Positions 26,324 to 34,969 of a stretch of DNA of 64,000 bases are shown piece by piece (the stretch's first letter is position 1; the number at the start of each line of letters is the position of its first letter). This DNA comes from Peredibacter sp045999315. Its GTDB lineage: Bacteria > Bdellovibrionota > Bacteriovoracia > Bacteriovoracales > Bacteriovoracaceae. The notes below the pieces were generated by a model. That model ran no database searches. It was not told the origin of the DNA and was given only the letters and a program-made list of their open reading frames with translations. Position numbers and translations under genes: made by a program. The stretch covers positions 2,914,001 through 2,978,000 of the forward strand of contig NZ_CP174607.1 in the NCBI RefSeq assembly GCF_045999315.1, written 5' to 3'.

Positions 26324-26821
26324 TTGAAACTATTATTGTTAACGGTACTAGGTCTGATGTCATTTTCATCTTTTTCAGCTGAAACCTATGTTGGGATTGA
26401 TGAGACAGGAAAAACTTGTGAATTATTGATTGAACAAACGGAAGAAGGTAAAAATAAAATAACGATTTTGAACTACAATGAAAGTATAGATGCCTATAAC
26501 GATGGTTTTAAATTTTGGAAAAAAAGAGACCTATCACTTACTACTCATAAGGATAGTGGATTAATAGAAGGTAAGAGCAAGAGTGTTCAGCGTTATGATT
26601 TTGATTGGGATGATAGAAAAAGAACTAATAGGGACAAAGTAGCCGTTACTCTGGATAACGGTAAGCCTATATCTTATAGCATAAACTCAGACATTAAAAT
26701 TGTTACATATCCCATGCAACATAATGGCGAGCTCTTACAAGCAATCTCGGTAAATATGAAACGCATTTTTCATATCCCGATAAATGATTATTATAAGCGA
26801 TCATCGACATGTAAATTTTAG
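26324..26821 (+). CDS. Small secreted protein, 165 aa (TTG start)
   Basis: TTG start with AAGGAAAG upstream. Signal peptide to about residue 19 (MSFSSFSA), then 146 residues, Asp/Lys-rich with cysteines at both ends of the mature part (GKTCELL, SSTCKF) that could form one disulfide. More AT-rich than genes further left. No family recognised. Terminator follows. Confidence 0.72.
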   Translation: MKLLLLTVLGLMSFSSFSAETYVGIDETGKTCELLIEQTEEGKNKITILNYNESIDAYNDGFKFWKKRDLSLTTHKDSGLIEGKSKSVQRYDFDWDDRKRTNRDKVAVTLDNGKPISYSINSDIKIVTYPMQHNGELLQAISVNMKRIFHIPINDYYKRSSTCKF

Positions 26822-26879
26822 AGACTACTCACTAGTGATCGACTCAAGTCACGCTCATCAAAACAAAGAATTTAAGAAA

Positions 26880-26912
26880 AAGCCCGGGACTACAATCTCG
26901 GGCTATTTTTAT
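26880..26912 (+). terminator. Terminator of the 26324 gene
   Basis: Stem AGCCCG..CGGGCT extended by GA/TC around a short loop, then ATTTTTAT. Confidence 0.82.
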
Positions 26913-26986
26913 TTACTCGGTAAAGTCATAGTTTTCGGCCACTTACTTGCCTGCTTTTTTATTTTATAGAATGTTGATCATAGCAG

Positions 26987-28318
26987 TTAGTACGCATTGG
27001 ATTTTTTTACACGATTTTTTTTTGTAAGATAAATCAGTGTCGTTATTCCTGTGGCCATTGAGACCAAAGATGCCGTCATGATTCCCATCTTAACAGGGGC
27101 CAATAAAGAAGCTGGAAAGGCCAACTCTGCAATGAAAAGCGACATCGTGAATCCGATTCCTGTGAGCAATGATCCTGCTGCCAGCAATGGCCAACTTAAA
27201 GACGGAAATGAGCAAGCGATACCAGAGCGGACACTAAGCCAACTCATGGAAAAAACCCCAAGTGGTTTTCCAATAGTCAGTCCTATGGCGACGGCGATGG
27301 TAGCCGGATCCTTCAGGGCATCCGGGGCAATGACGATGCCGGCGTTGGCGAAGGCAAAGAGTGGCATGATCAAGAATCCTACCCAGGGATGAAGTCTTAA
27401 TTCGATTCGTTCTACCGGAGAGAGAGTTTCCTTTGCGGCAGTGGCGGCCTCGTAAAGTTCTTTGCGGTCTTGAGTGTCGCCACTCCAGTGATCTCCCTCA
27501 GGGTAGGAAAGTATCCGGGCAAAAGTTGCGCGGAGTCTTTCGTCGCTGACCCAACCTCGTACGGGTGTCATTAAACCGAGAATGACTCCTGCAACGGTCG
27601 TATGAATGCCTGAGGCGTCGAAGCACAACCAAATGATCACTCCAATCAGTGAATAAACAGGAACGCTTCTTACTCCGATCCGGGCCGCACCTCCTACAGC
27701 AGCAAGGCCCAAAACACCAAGTCCGAGGGCCATCCAATTCAATCCACTTCCATATCCGAAGGCCACGATAAGAATGGCCCCCACATCATCAAAGATTGCC
27801 AGAGACAGTAAAAACAACCTTAAACTAGTGGGAACCCTAGATCCAAGAAGAGCAAGACAACCAATGACAAATGCAGTGTCTGTGGCCATCACAACACCCC
27901 ATCCCTGGGCCTCGGGCCGCCCATGTGAAATTGCTAAATAAAGCAAAGCAGGCACGAGCATTCCCCCAATCGCACCGGCGAGTGGGAGCGCGGCCACTCG
28001 AAAGTTCCGTAGTTCTCCAAGAACGAGTTCGCGCTTGAGCTCCAAAGCAACTAGAAAAAAGAAGAGGGTCATAAGACCATCACGGATCCAATGATGTAAG
28101 GATCGACTAAAATCTAAATTGCCAAGAGTTAATCCGATCGGCATTTCCCAAAATGACTGAAAGACACCTGACCACGGGGAATTCATCAAAATGAGAGCAG
28201 CAACAGTTCCAATGAGGAGCATGGCCCCTGTCAGGGCCTCGATCTTTAAGAAACGTGATAGTGGTCCAGTAATATGATGAATAATCTCGTGAGGAAGTCC
28301 CTGGTGGTTTGATTCTAT
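26987..28318 (-). CDS. nhaA: Na+/H+ antiporter NhaA with apparent ATA start
   Basis: Inner-membrane antiporter exporting Na+ for H+. Features include MATDTAFVIGCLALLG (transport Asp pair region is LAIFDDVGAILIVAFGY), LTIGKPLGVFSMSWLS and LTGIGFTMSLFIAELAF; about 12 helices. The first ATG, at 28222, would cut off family-conserved sequence: in-frame codons upstream give HHITGPLSRFLKIEAL, typical NhaA N-terminus. No ATG, GTG or TTG exists between there and the upstream stop; the best-placed candidate is ATA at 28318, after AAGGGGGGG. I extend the gene to it (443 codons). It follows the kinase gene by 18 bp, so an operon is likely. Confidence 0.85.
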   Translation of the reverse strand: MESNHQGLPHEIIHHITGPLSRFLKIEALTGAMLLIGTVAALILMNSPWSGVFQSFWEMPIGLTLGNLDFSRSLHHWIRDGLMTLFFFLVALELKRELVLGELRNFRVAALPLAGAIGGMLVPALLYLAISHGRPEAQGWGVVMATDTAFVIGCLALLGSRVPTSLRLFLLSLAIFDDVGAILIVAFGYGSGLNWMALGLGVLGLAAVGGAARIGVRSVPVYSLIGVIIWLCFDASGIHTTVAGVILGLMTPVRGWVSDERLRATFARILSYPEGDHWSGDTQDRKELYEAATAAKETLSPVERIELRLHPWVGFLIMPLFAFANAGIVIAPDALKDPATIAVAIGLTIGKPLGVFSMSWLSVRSGIACSFPSLSWPLLAAGSLLTGIGFTMSLFIAELAFPASLLAPVKMGIMTASLVSMATGITTLIYLTKKNRVKKSNAY

Positions 28319-28336
28319 GTTCCCCCCCTTAAGATA

Positions 28337-29497
28337 TTAATGGAGCTGATTTTTTTTGAGGTCCCGGGCGTCTAATGGAAGTTCAACTGTGAATGTGGTT
28401 CCTGAACTTCGATCGCTTTCAACTGTCGCTGTCCCTCCTAAAGATTCAGAGATCGCTCTAACCATAGAGAGGCCGATACCCCAGCCTGCACGATCACTTC
28501 TTGCTGCAGATTGGGATCTACTAAATGCATTGAAGATGAGATCCTTTTCATGAGCATCTATCGGATTCCCATAGTTATGGACTGACAAGCTTACGTGGCC
28601 AGATTGCTCGGACAGATTGATCGTGATCGGTTCATTTTTAGCTCCATACTTAATAGCGTTCATAATGAGATTTTCCAATGCACGTCTGAGTCCTTCACAA
28701 TCCCAATGCCCGAGGATGCGGTTCCCAGTAAGAATGATTCTAGATCTTTCTTTTTCGGCGATCTCATGGATGACTTCTTGGGCAATGGAAAACAGGTCGC
28801 ACTCAGTGATTTTGAGCGGTAATTTTTCTCCTAGTTGAAGAGCGCTTGCATCTAGGAAGTCTTGGATCATACGATCGACCCGTTTCAAGTCTTTCACAAT
28901 CTTGGCAGTCAGATATCCAAATTTTTCACGTGTTTTCCCATTTGGAATCTCTTCGAGATGCTTCTGGATAATTTGCGCACTCATGATGGACGAACTAAGG
29001 GGAGTTCTGAGATCATGACCTAATGTAGCTGTAAATTGTTCTTTGAGTTCGGCGTGAACCAGGAAAAACTCCATTAGTCCCTCTTGAATTGCCTGATCAA
29101 ATGTTTTTTGAATAGTTTCGTAGTCCTTATCAGTGAGGTCTAGTTCCTTCTCTAGGTGGTGAGTGACTGTCTCCCTTAGCATCTGCAACTCTTGAACGAT
29201 ATCTGACGGGCCATAACCTGAATCGCGGGCCCTCTCTTCAGCATGTTCACGCACAAGTTTGGAACCTTCCTTAAGAAGTCCACGAGGTTTTTTTTCTGAT
29301 AATGCTTGGCCCAGAAAATGAAGGAATTTCGGTAAAGCGTCCATGAGTGCTGGATGAAGAATTCCTGCCGACGACTTCAGTTCCTTCCGAACACGCAACT
29401 CCCATATTGACAGGATTTCTTCTGCCAACCTGCTAAGACTTGATTGTGCAGAGATAGGTTTAGATACGTCTCTGCTTAGATGAGGACCATCCTGCAT
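28337..29497 (-). CDS. Sensor histidine kinase with RsbRD-like N-terminus
   Basis: 386 residues, no membrane segment, so a cytosolic sensor. The N-terminal 150 residues resemble the RsbRD N-terminal sensor domain (LAEEILSIWELRVRKEL through GYGPSDIVQELQMLRE). The HisKA box TATLGHDLRTPLSSS holds the phospho-accepting His161; the HATPase part has ENLIMNAIKYG (N box), GWGIGLSMV (G box) and GTTFTVELP. No response regulator gene adjoins it. nhaA follows 18 bp downstream, so the two may be co-expressed and linked to salt or pH stress. Confidence 0.9.
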   Translation of the reverse strand: MQDGPHLSRDVSKPISAQSSLSRLAEEILSIWELRVRKELKSSAGILHPALMDALPKFLHFLGQALSEKKPRGLLKEGSKLVREHAEERARDSGYGPSDIVQELQMLRETVTHHLEKELDLTDKDYETIQKTFDQAIQEGLMEFFLVHAELKEQFTATLGHDLRTPLSSSIMSAQIIQKHLEEIPNGKTREKFGYLTAKIVKDLKRVDRMIQDFLDASALQLGEKLPLKITECDLFSIAQEVIHEIAEKERSRIILTGNRILGHWDCEGLRRALENLIMNAIKYGAKNEPITINLSEQSGHVSLSVHNYGNPIDAHEKDLIFNAFSRSQSAARSDRAGWGIGLSMVRAISESLGGTATVESDRSSGTTFTVELPLDARDLKKNQLH

Positions 29498-29581
29498 TGA
29501 ACTACCTTTGATTCTTTGCGACCTTTGAGGTCCTGACTTAACACGACCTCCAGTATTTCAAAATTCTATTCTAGAGCGACT

Positions 29582-29850
29582 TTATTTGCATACCTCGATG
29601 AATTAGGGATGGTCTGTCATCAAGAGCAAGGCATTAGATTAAGGTATTGCTTCACAAGGCCACGAAAAAAGGCCACCTTCGGTGGCCTTATTAGCAATAG
29701 AGAACTCGCACAAATCTTGAAGATAGGCGGCTGGGTCGATTTCAAAACCTTCCAAATTTATGTCCGGTCTGGATGTGAAGGGTGTCACCGATAACTTCAA
29801 GGTGATGCCGAAGGTTTTTGATGAAGAGAATGTTGTAAGCCTAAAAAAGG
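29582..29850 (+). pseudogene. Tyrosine-recombinase (integrase) C-terminal remnant
   Basis: Two overlapping frames together read like the end of a phage-type integrase: frame one gives RELAQILKIGGWVDFKTFQIYVR, matching the box-II pattern (L..L...GW.D.KT...Y); after a one-base shift frame two continues SGLDVKGVTDNFKVMP and FDEENVVSL. The presumed catalytic Tyr is in IYV. The upstream half (including the first catalytic Arg and His) is absent or scrambled, and a hairpin terminator lies within it. No intact integrase is present. Identification is by pattern memory, so moderate confidence. Confidence 0.42.
29665..29689 (-). terminator. Hairpin terminator inside the integrase remnant
   Basis: AAGGCCACC/GGTGGCCTT stem with a three-base loop; six T follow on the minus strand. 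No minus-strand gene lies just upstream, so its origin is unclear. Confidence 0.5.
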
Positions 29851-29859
29851 CTAAGTTTT

Positions 29860-29886
29860 GGGGAGGCCAAGGCCTCCTCATTTTTA
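29860..29886 (+). terminator. Terminator after the integrase remnant
   Basis: GGAGG, CCAAGG loop, CCTCC followed by TCATTTTTATT. Confidence 0.6.
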
Positions 29887-29901
29887 TTATGATGGAAGTC
29901 T

Positions 29902-30042
29902 ATGACTGAATCAGAGTATGAGGCACTTAAAAGGAAGGCCCGTGAGTATAAGCAGATGGCAGAGCTTGCTATTGAGAATGACCTAGATGAGCAGGCCGTT
30001 CAGAATTATAACTTTGCCCTAGAAATGCTCATGAAGGCATGA
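29902..30042 (+). CDS. Small helical protein, 46 aa
   Basis: MTESEYEALKRKAREYKQMA and on to NYNFALEMLMKA: highly charged and helical, slightly TPR-like. GGAAG lies three bases before the ATG (short spacing). Follows the integrase remnant; likely a passenger of the decayed element. Function unknown. Confidence 0.45.
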   Translation: MTESEYEALKRKAREYKQMAELAIENDLDEQAVQNYNFALEMLMKA

Positions 30043-30126
30043 TTTGCTGGCAATTTCTAATACAACGAACACTGGTAATGTGAAATTTTGCGCAGAGCAG
30101 TTAATTCCGGGAAGACGATTAAGCCC

Positions 30127-30258
30127 ATGTGGGATAGAATCCACAGTGTCTGGAACCCTGATAAAAGATATGAGATAGGCCCTGAGGGAACCGACTATTC
30201 AGATATTTTAACAGCATATGAAAGAGTGTACGGATGGATAAACAGCAAATTCTTCTAA
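30127..30258 (+). CDS. Possible small ORF, 43 aa, perhaps a fragment
   Basis: MWDRIHSVWNPDKRYEIGP continuing to YGWINSKFF. No Shine-Dalgarno. Its frame is open upstream to a TTG at 30088. Composition looks protein-like (Trp, Tyr), suggesting a gene fragment. Overlaps the next ORF. Confidence 0.25.
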   Translation: MWDRIHSVWNPDKRYEIGPEGTDYSDILTAYERVYGWINSKFF

Positions 30259-30431
30259 AGCTTAAAGAACTCCTTTCTAATGCAATTCTTGGTTTGTCGA
30301 CAAACGAATTAGTCGATCATGACATCATCATTAATCCACTTACTTTTAATGAAGTTAAGTTAGGAATCAGAGAAACAGAATCTCTTGGCCATTCAAGTAA
30401 TGGTGATAGGGGTCTAGTCGCTCATCCTTAA
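30234..30431 (+). CDS. Hypothetical protein, 65 aa
   Basis: MDKQQILLKLKELLSNAILG, then NELVDHDIIINPLTFNEVKL: a plausible helical N-terminus, no known family. Weak ribosome binding site, overlap with the preceding ORF; gene reality uncertain. Bases 30432-30474 hold only spacer. Confidence 0.35.
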   Translation: MDKQQILLKLKELLSNAILGLSTNELVDHDIIINPLTFNEVKLGIRETESLGHSSNGDRGLVAHP

Positions 30432-30474
30432 TGTTTTAGTTCTAAATTCACGACCCTTTTAATACCATAAGAAG

Positions 30475-31176
30475 ATGAGATTATTTTTTATTCTGATCTT
30501 CCTGTTCCTTTCAGAAGCTCATGCAATTCAGTGTGAATGGTGGCAAACGAAAGTAAGTGCTCATCGGGTAGGTCAGCATGAAAGACAAGGTCATCAGGTT
30601 TCAGCACATGGCCGGAAGGAACATTGCAGGGAGAAATGGGTTAAGGCCGATTTCTTCATCAAGACTTTTAAAGACAGGCCTGAGACAGGTGTAGAGTTCA
30701 CCGAATCAATCAAGGCATGGAAGAAGCAAGAGTCTGAAGATGTTTTGAAGACTTTAGCAGCAATTCCTGAAGTCTACGAGATGGAAAACTACCACTACTA
30801 TCGCTCAGAGAAATCTGAACCTCGTGGTAATCCTGCTACGATTTATACTCTGACTAGATCGATGATTTTATTTGATACTTTCTTTAATGCTTCCAATAAA
30901 GACCAGATATTGGTCCATGAGTCCGGTCATTATCTTTACGAAAAACTTTCTATACAAGATAAACTTGAATTTATGACGGCTTCTGGTTGGACTAAGTCCA
31001 TTGTCAATAGGTCTGAAAAATATCTCCCTCCGAAGAATTTGATCAAGGAGGATTCATCTGTTTCTCAAGATGAGGATTATGCCAATCATCTTGAGTTATA
31101 TTTGAATGACAAAGCAACTTTGCGAACAAAAAACCTTAAAGTTTATGAACTGTTTGAGAAAAGGTTTAAAAAATGA
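30475..31176 (+). CDS. Secreted putative zinc metallopeptidase
   Basis: 233 residues. Signal peptide to about residue 17. Residues 25-52 carry a His-rich VSAHRVGQHERQGHQVSAH pattern. The zinc motif HESGH (148-152, an HExxH) lies in QILVHESGHYLYEKL; a downstream EDYANHLELYL could supply the third ligand, as in gluzincin-type peptidases. Only its distant zinc signature is visible; catalytic activity is inferred. It overlaps the next lipoprotein gene by four bases (ATGA), so the two are probably translated together, possibly an enzyme with a partner or inhibitor. Confidence 0.75.
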   Translation: MRLFFILIFLFLSEAHAIQCEWWQTKVSAHRVGQHERQGHQVSAHGRKEHCREKWVKADFFIKTFKDRPETGVEFTESIKAWKKQESEDVLKTLAAIPEVYEMENYHYYRSEKSEPRGNPATIYTLTRSMILFDTFFNASNKDQILVHESGHYLYEKLSIQDKLEFMTASGWTKSIVNRSEKYLPPKNLIKEDSSVSQDEDYANHLELYLNDKATLRTKNLKVYELFEKRFKK

Positions 31177-31616
31177 AATTCATATCAGTGATTATGTTGT
31201 TAATCTTAGTCTCCTGCACTTCTGGAAATCCGCCAAGTAAAAAGGCAATCAATGAATTCGTTCGAATGAATGAAATCTGGCAGAAAAGGCCATCCAAGGA
31301 AAAGGTGGTAAAATATTTTGGCCTCCATTTTAAAGAAATCGAGGAAGGCATCTCTTATAATTATGACAATACCGGTTTTACCAAAATGGCCTTCTTTTTT
31401 AACAAGAATGAAAAGCTCACCGATCAGTTTGCCATCGTCGGACAGAAAGAGCTGAGTGATTTTAAAGATGGAGTACATTGTAACTGGATTGAAAAGAAAA
31501 CCCAGATCAGAGAGGCCCATGCAGTGAAGACTGTTGAATCCGGAGAATGTCCTGAGCAGCACGTAAATTATTTTTTCAGACAGGACCTGGGACTTTATGA
31601 GCTTAGATGGTACTAG
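31173..31616 (+). CDS. Putative lipoprotein, 147 aa
   Basis: Lipobox ILVSCTSG with the lipidated Cys at residue 15. The mature part has KVVKYFGLHFKEIEEGISYN and AFFFNKNEKLTDQF, mixed helix and strand, with a late CNW and ECPEQH. ATGA overlap with the metallopeptidase gene suggests it works with it, for instance as an inhibitor or anchor; that is inference. No family recognised. Confidence 0.72.
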   Translation: MKFISVIMLLILVSCTSGNPPSKKAINEFVRMNEIWQKRPSKEKVVKYFGLHFKEIEEGISYNYDNTGFTKMAFFFNKNEKLTDQFAIVGQKELSDFKDGVHCNWIEKKTQIREAHAVKTVESGECPEQHVNYFFRQDLGLYELRWY

Positions 31617-31731
31617 ATTTATTTCCTGAAATGACTGGACCCTCGTTTTTAGTCCCCTTGATACTTCTTATCTAGCTGAAAAATTTTGTATTTCGGTGAT
31701 CTCAGCTAAATTATAAAGAGAGTGCGAATAG

Positions 31732-32403
31732 GTGAACAAAATAATTTTAAATCTGTTTCTCTTACTTTTGTGTTCTTGTGCAACTCTATACTCAGGACAA
31801 GATCTTAAGAGCATTGAAAGAAAAGAACTTTCTACTTCCTTGCACTCTATCTCCTTTAGATTCTTTGGCCTTACTCATAATAGTTATGGCGGTAACTATG
31901 GTTACTATATACGCCGTTCTGAGCACATGTCTGACGCTTATGTTGGATATATTGATTCATTGAAAGTTTTTTCTAAAGTTGAGGCCGTTCGGTTTCCTTA
32001 TGAATCAGTAGATGTCAAAAACAGTGATGACTTCGATAAACTTCTAAAAGATACAATGCCTGAAATTCAAACGGACTATTTTGTAGACGTAAAAGTGGTA
32101 ATGCCCTTCAACCCGCATGGTGGTGGTTTAGGAATGTGGGGTGGATTGATTAGTGCTGCGACCTTGGGGATAATCCCGTCTTGGTGGCAGAATGAATATA
32201 AGTATGAGGTCTCAATTTACAAGAAGGGTATTAAAATAGGAGAAGAGAGTTTGAAGGAAAGTTACAATACTTTCCATTCAACATTGTTCCATTTAGTTCC
32301 TTCAAGTGAATATACATTCAGAAAGGACTTGAATAAAATCGACAAAAATTCCATCAGAACCATTATTCAGCATGTGGTTCAACAAATTGAACATTCAAAA
32401 TAA
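31732..32403 (+). CDS. Putative lipoprotein, 223 aa (GTG start)
   Basis: GTG start, signal sequence LFLLLLCSCATL with the lipidated cysteine at about residue 16. The mature part includes YVGYIDSLKVFSKVEAVR and a hydrophobic Gly-rich block (GGGLGMWGGLISAATLGIIP) that could insert in a membrane. Similar outline to small outer-membrane lipoproteins assembled in pores, but no family can be assigned. AT-rich, like the two genes before it. Confidence 0.72.
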   Translation: MNKIILNLFLLLLCSCATLYSGQDLKSIERKELSTSLHSISFRFFGLTHNSYGGNYGYYIRRSEHMSDAYVGYIDSLKVFSKVEAVRFPYESVDVKNSDDFDKLLKDTMPEIQTDYFVDVKVVMPFNPHGGGLGMWGGLISAATLGIIPSWWQNEYKYEVSIYKKGIKIGEESLKESYNTFHSTLFHLVPSSEYTFRKDLNKIDKNSIRTIIQHVVQQIEHSK

Positions 32404-32426
32404 AAAAGGCCACCCTTCGGTGGCCT
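32402..32426 (-). terminator. Terminator of the 32437 gene
   Basis: AGGCCACC/GGTGGCCT stem with a CTTC loop; six T follow on the minus strand. It also touches the end of the convergent 31732 gene. Confidence 0.82.
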
Positions 32427-32436
32427 AAGCGATTCA

Positions 32437-33591
32437 TTACTGTTTGGTTCTAATGTCATCACACTTCAAAACTTTAAACTCCGATAGTGGAATCTTAGTC
32501 AAATCTCCCAACTGCGTTTGCTCCCACAGATAAGAATTTGTTCCTAGGTTCTGGAAGTAAAGCGAGAGTGTCGGACTGTTGTCGGCCATGAAGGCGCCAT
32601 ACTTCTGTAATGCTCTGGCCACAACTTTGGCGTCGGCACTTAGATTCAACGAATCTAAATCCAGATTTGGGTTCAATTGAATACGAGCTCCTTCCAGGAT
32701 TGTGTTATCACCAATCTCCCAGCCATCAGTTCTTGCGGCCATAGGAGCACAAAGCTCTTTACTCCAGGTATTCGAAGCAAGTTTCTTTAAACGGTTAGTC
32801 GGTCCGGCCATGGAAAGGGCGTGTTTAATTTCACCTGATTGAAATTCTGTATAGCGAATCAGACCTCCGATAAATGGCATACCGGAACCGCGAACGTTTT
32901 TCATCCACCAACGAGATCCATCAAAAGGAACTTGAGTTCCTTCACTTGTGCTTTCGAAAATTGCCACTCTCGTGGCGAGTGCTTTACCAGTACTGTCCCA
33001 TCGAAAACGGCTGAATTCGTAGATAGTACCAGTGGCCGTGTCATACATGATCATGTGACCGTCAGCTTTTGGATCGGGCCATACCGATGTTGGCATCGGG
33101 ATGTTTGGAACTTCACCAATACCTAGAGGATCGACTGAATTATGAAACCCTTCGTGATATCCTACTTTGGCCGTATCAAAATACACCGTTCTTTTTGGAG
33201 CGGTTGTTGAATCAATAAAATGAAGGGGAGCTGTCCACTGCTTGTAGTTTAGGCCAAGGACAGGAGCGTATCCCCCTTGCTGGACGTACATCTTTACAAG
33301 CTCCATCATCGCCGCCGAATTGGGTTCATACACTGGATTCTCTCCAATTGGAGTGTTCCAAGGAGACGTTGCTGAGAAGACTCTTGTTAATAATGGATCG
33401 GGAGTCGTTGTTGTCTGTGTAGTGGTGGTTTGAGTCGTTGGAAGAGGTGCAGTTGCCACCGGCTTCTTAGGCGCAGATTTCTTTTGTACGCGCGAGAAAT
33501 AGGTCTTTTTAAGAGAGATTGCTTCTGCAGACAAGGAGAAGCAAGAAAGGGTTAATAAAAGGGTAATAGGTGTTAGTGTGTTTTTTTTCAT
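32437..33591 (-). CDS. Secreted protein of an uncharacterised conserved family
   Basis: About 384 residues from the ATG giving MKKNTLTPITLLLTLSCFSLSAEA as signal peptide; an ATG eight codons upstream is possible. A Thr-rich linker (TTQTTTTQTTTTP) precedes a large domain with FSATSPWNTPIG, HMIMYDTATGTIYEFSRFRW, SGMPFIGGLIRYTEFQSGEI and a C-terminal SADAKVVARALQKYGAFMAD. I recall the same pattern (SPWN ... GLIR ... ARALQKYG) in secreted proteins of Actinobacteria and others, none characterised. Possibly binds or cleaves polysaccharide. Confidence 0.8.
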   Translation of the reverse strand: MKKNTLTPITLLLTLSCFSLSAEAISLKKTYFSRVQKKSAPKKPVATAPLPTTQTTTTQTTTTPDPLLTRVFSATSPWNTPIGENPVYEPNSAAMMELVKMYVQQGGYAPVLGLNYKQWTAPLHFIDSTTAPKRTVYFDTAKVGYHEGFHNSVDPLGIGEVPNIPMPTSVWPDPKADGHMIMYDTATGTIYEFSRFRWDSTGKALATRVAIFESTSEGTQVPFDGSRWWMKNVRGSGMPFIGGLIRYTEFQSGEIKHALSMAGPTNRLKKLASNTWSKELCAPMAARTDGWEIGDNTILEGARIQLNPNLDLDSLNLSADAKVVARALQKYGAFMADNSPTLSLYFQNLGTNSYLWEQTQLGDLTKIPLSEFKVLKCDDIRTKQ

Positions 33592-33685
33592 GACAAGTCT
33601 GATCGGGATGATCATTAGGAAGATTCACTGGTGATTAAGAAAGCTTAAAAGATAGTGCTCCAGTGACTCAATAGAACCTCAAGAA

Positions 33686-33710
33686 ATAAAAAGGGACCCT
33701 TTCGGGTCCC
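33686..33710 (-). terminator. Terminator of the metal-efflux operon
   Basis: Minus strand: GGGACCC, GAAA loop, GGGTCCC, then TTTTTATTTC; just after the TolC-family stop codon. Confidence 0.9.
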
Positions 33711-33718
33711 CTCACTAA

Positions 33719-34957
33719 CTAATTTCCACTTAGGCTCATGAGATAAAAGGCCTCGGCCGTCGCAAACTGATAGTTCTTTTTTACTTCCGCAAAATTCTCA
33801 CGGGCCTCGATCCAACGTTGATTGGCCTGGAGAACGTCCGGAGAGTTTTTTACACCTCTCGAGTACTCGCTCAGAATACTTTTTTTGTAATCATCCATGA
33901 GTTTAACGTTGTCCTCAGCTCCATGAATAAGCGTGTGCGCAAGCTCCAATTTCTTCATCGCATTTTGTGTATCACGTTCTAACTCAAGTTGCTGCGAGCG
34001 AACTTGGGCCGCTTGTGCTTTCACGAGTGATGATTTTGCTTGGGCCTGTCTGATTCCCTCACCACCATCGAATAAAGGTAGTGTGAATCTAAAGCCGAAG
34101 GTCACATCATTGCGCTGACCGACTTCAGGATACTCCCGCTCTTTTTGGGTAAATCTTAGAGCGTAGGTATAAAGCTCAAGATCAGGTGTCCACCATTTAG
34201 CGGCCTGCTTTTGCTCGAGATTCGCAACTTCGCTTAAAAGATTTGCTTTCTTTAAGAGCATTGAATTCCCGACAGTTGGAGAGAGGGTCTCTTCTTTTTC
34301 GTGATCAGGATGAGAGTTCACAAAACTAACATCGAGGGTGTTATCAGGATTTTGCCCTAAAAGAGTAGCAATCATCCTCTTGGCCACACCTTCTTCGTAT
34401 TTAAGACTCTCTAGCTCCTGCTGCAATTGAATTTTTTGTTGCTGGAAATCCAGCAGATCTGTTCGTGTCGCAAGACCGGCATCAATTCTTTTCCGAGCAC
34501 CTCTTAAATTCACTTCATTGGAATCAATTGCCGAAATCAGAATATTTTCCAGCTCCATAATGTAAGCATAATGGGCCATGGCCTTGCGAACTTCGGAGAT
34601 AATGAGAGAACGAGAGATTTTGGTCTCAATACCAGCGATCTCAGCTTCCTTGTTTCGCTTTTCATTTTCAACCAAGTCGCGGCCAGAGTTAAAGACATTC
34701 ACTTTCGCTTCGATACCACCATAGGGCTGATTGACCCAGTAGTAAGGGCCAGTGGTGTATTTTTCCCGGCCATAGAGAGCAGTGACCTTTGGCAGGAACG
34801 ATCTTGTAAGTGATCCTTTAAGTGTCTCTGAAGCTTTAAGCCTTTCCTTCAGTGTGCTGAGATTGGGGTTTTGTTCCACCAATTCATGAATAGAGGTCTC
34901 ATTCACGGTCATCGCCCATGAAGGAAAGCTCAATAATAGAACGAATAACCATTTCAT
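33719..34957 (-). CDS. TolC-family outer-membrane efflux protein
   Basis: 412 residues with signal peptide (MKWLFVLLLSFPSWA). Alpha-helical barrel repeats typical of TolC/CusC: RRKRI-like ARKRIDAGLATRTDLLDFQQ in the first half and EYSRGVKNSPDVLQANQRWI in the second, with FGFRFTLPLFDGGEG between. It forms the outer-membrane channel for the RND pump encoded upstream. Separated from the preceding small gene by 12 bp; terminator follows directly. Confidence 0.92.
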   Translation of the reverse strand: MKWLFVLLLSFPSWAMTVNETSIHELVEQNPNLSTLKERLKASETLKGSLTRSFLPKVTALYGREKYTTGPYYWVNQPYGGIEAKVNVFNSGRDLVENEKRNKEAEIAGIETKISRSLIISEVRKAMAHYAYIMELENILISAIDSNEVNLRGARKRIDAGLATRTDLLDFQQQKIQLQQELESLKYEEGVAKRMIATLLGQNPDNTLDVSFVNSHPDHEKEETLSPTVGNSMLLKKANLLSEVANLEQKQAAKWWTPDLELYTYALRFTQKEREYPEVGQRNDVTFGFRFTLPLFDGGEGIRQAQAKSSLVKAQAAQVRSQQLELERDTQNAMKKLELAHTLIHGAEDNVKLMDDYKKSILSEYSRGVKNSPDVLQANQRWIEARENFAEVKKNYQFATAEAFYLMSLSGN

Positions 34958-34969
34958 AAATACCTTCTC

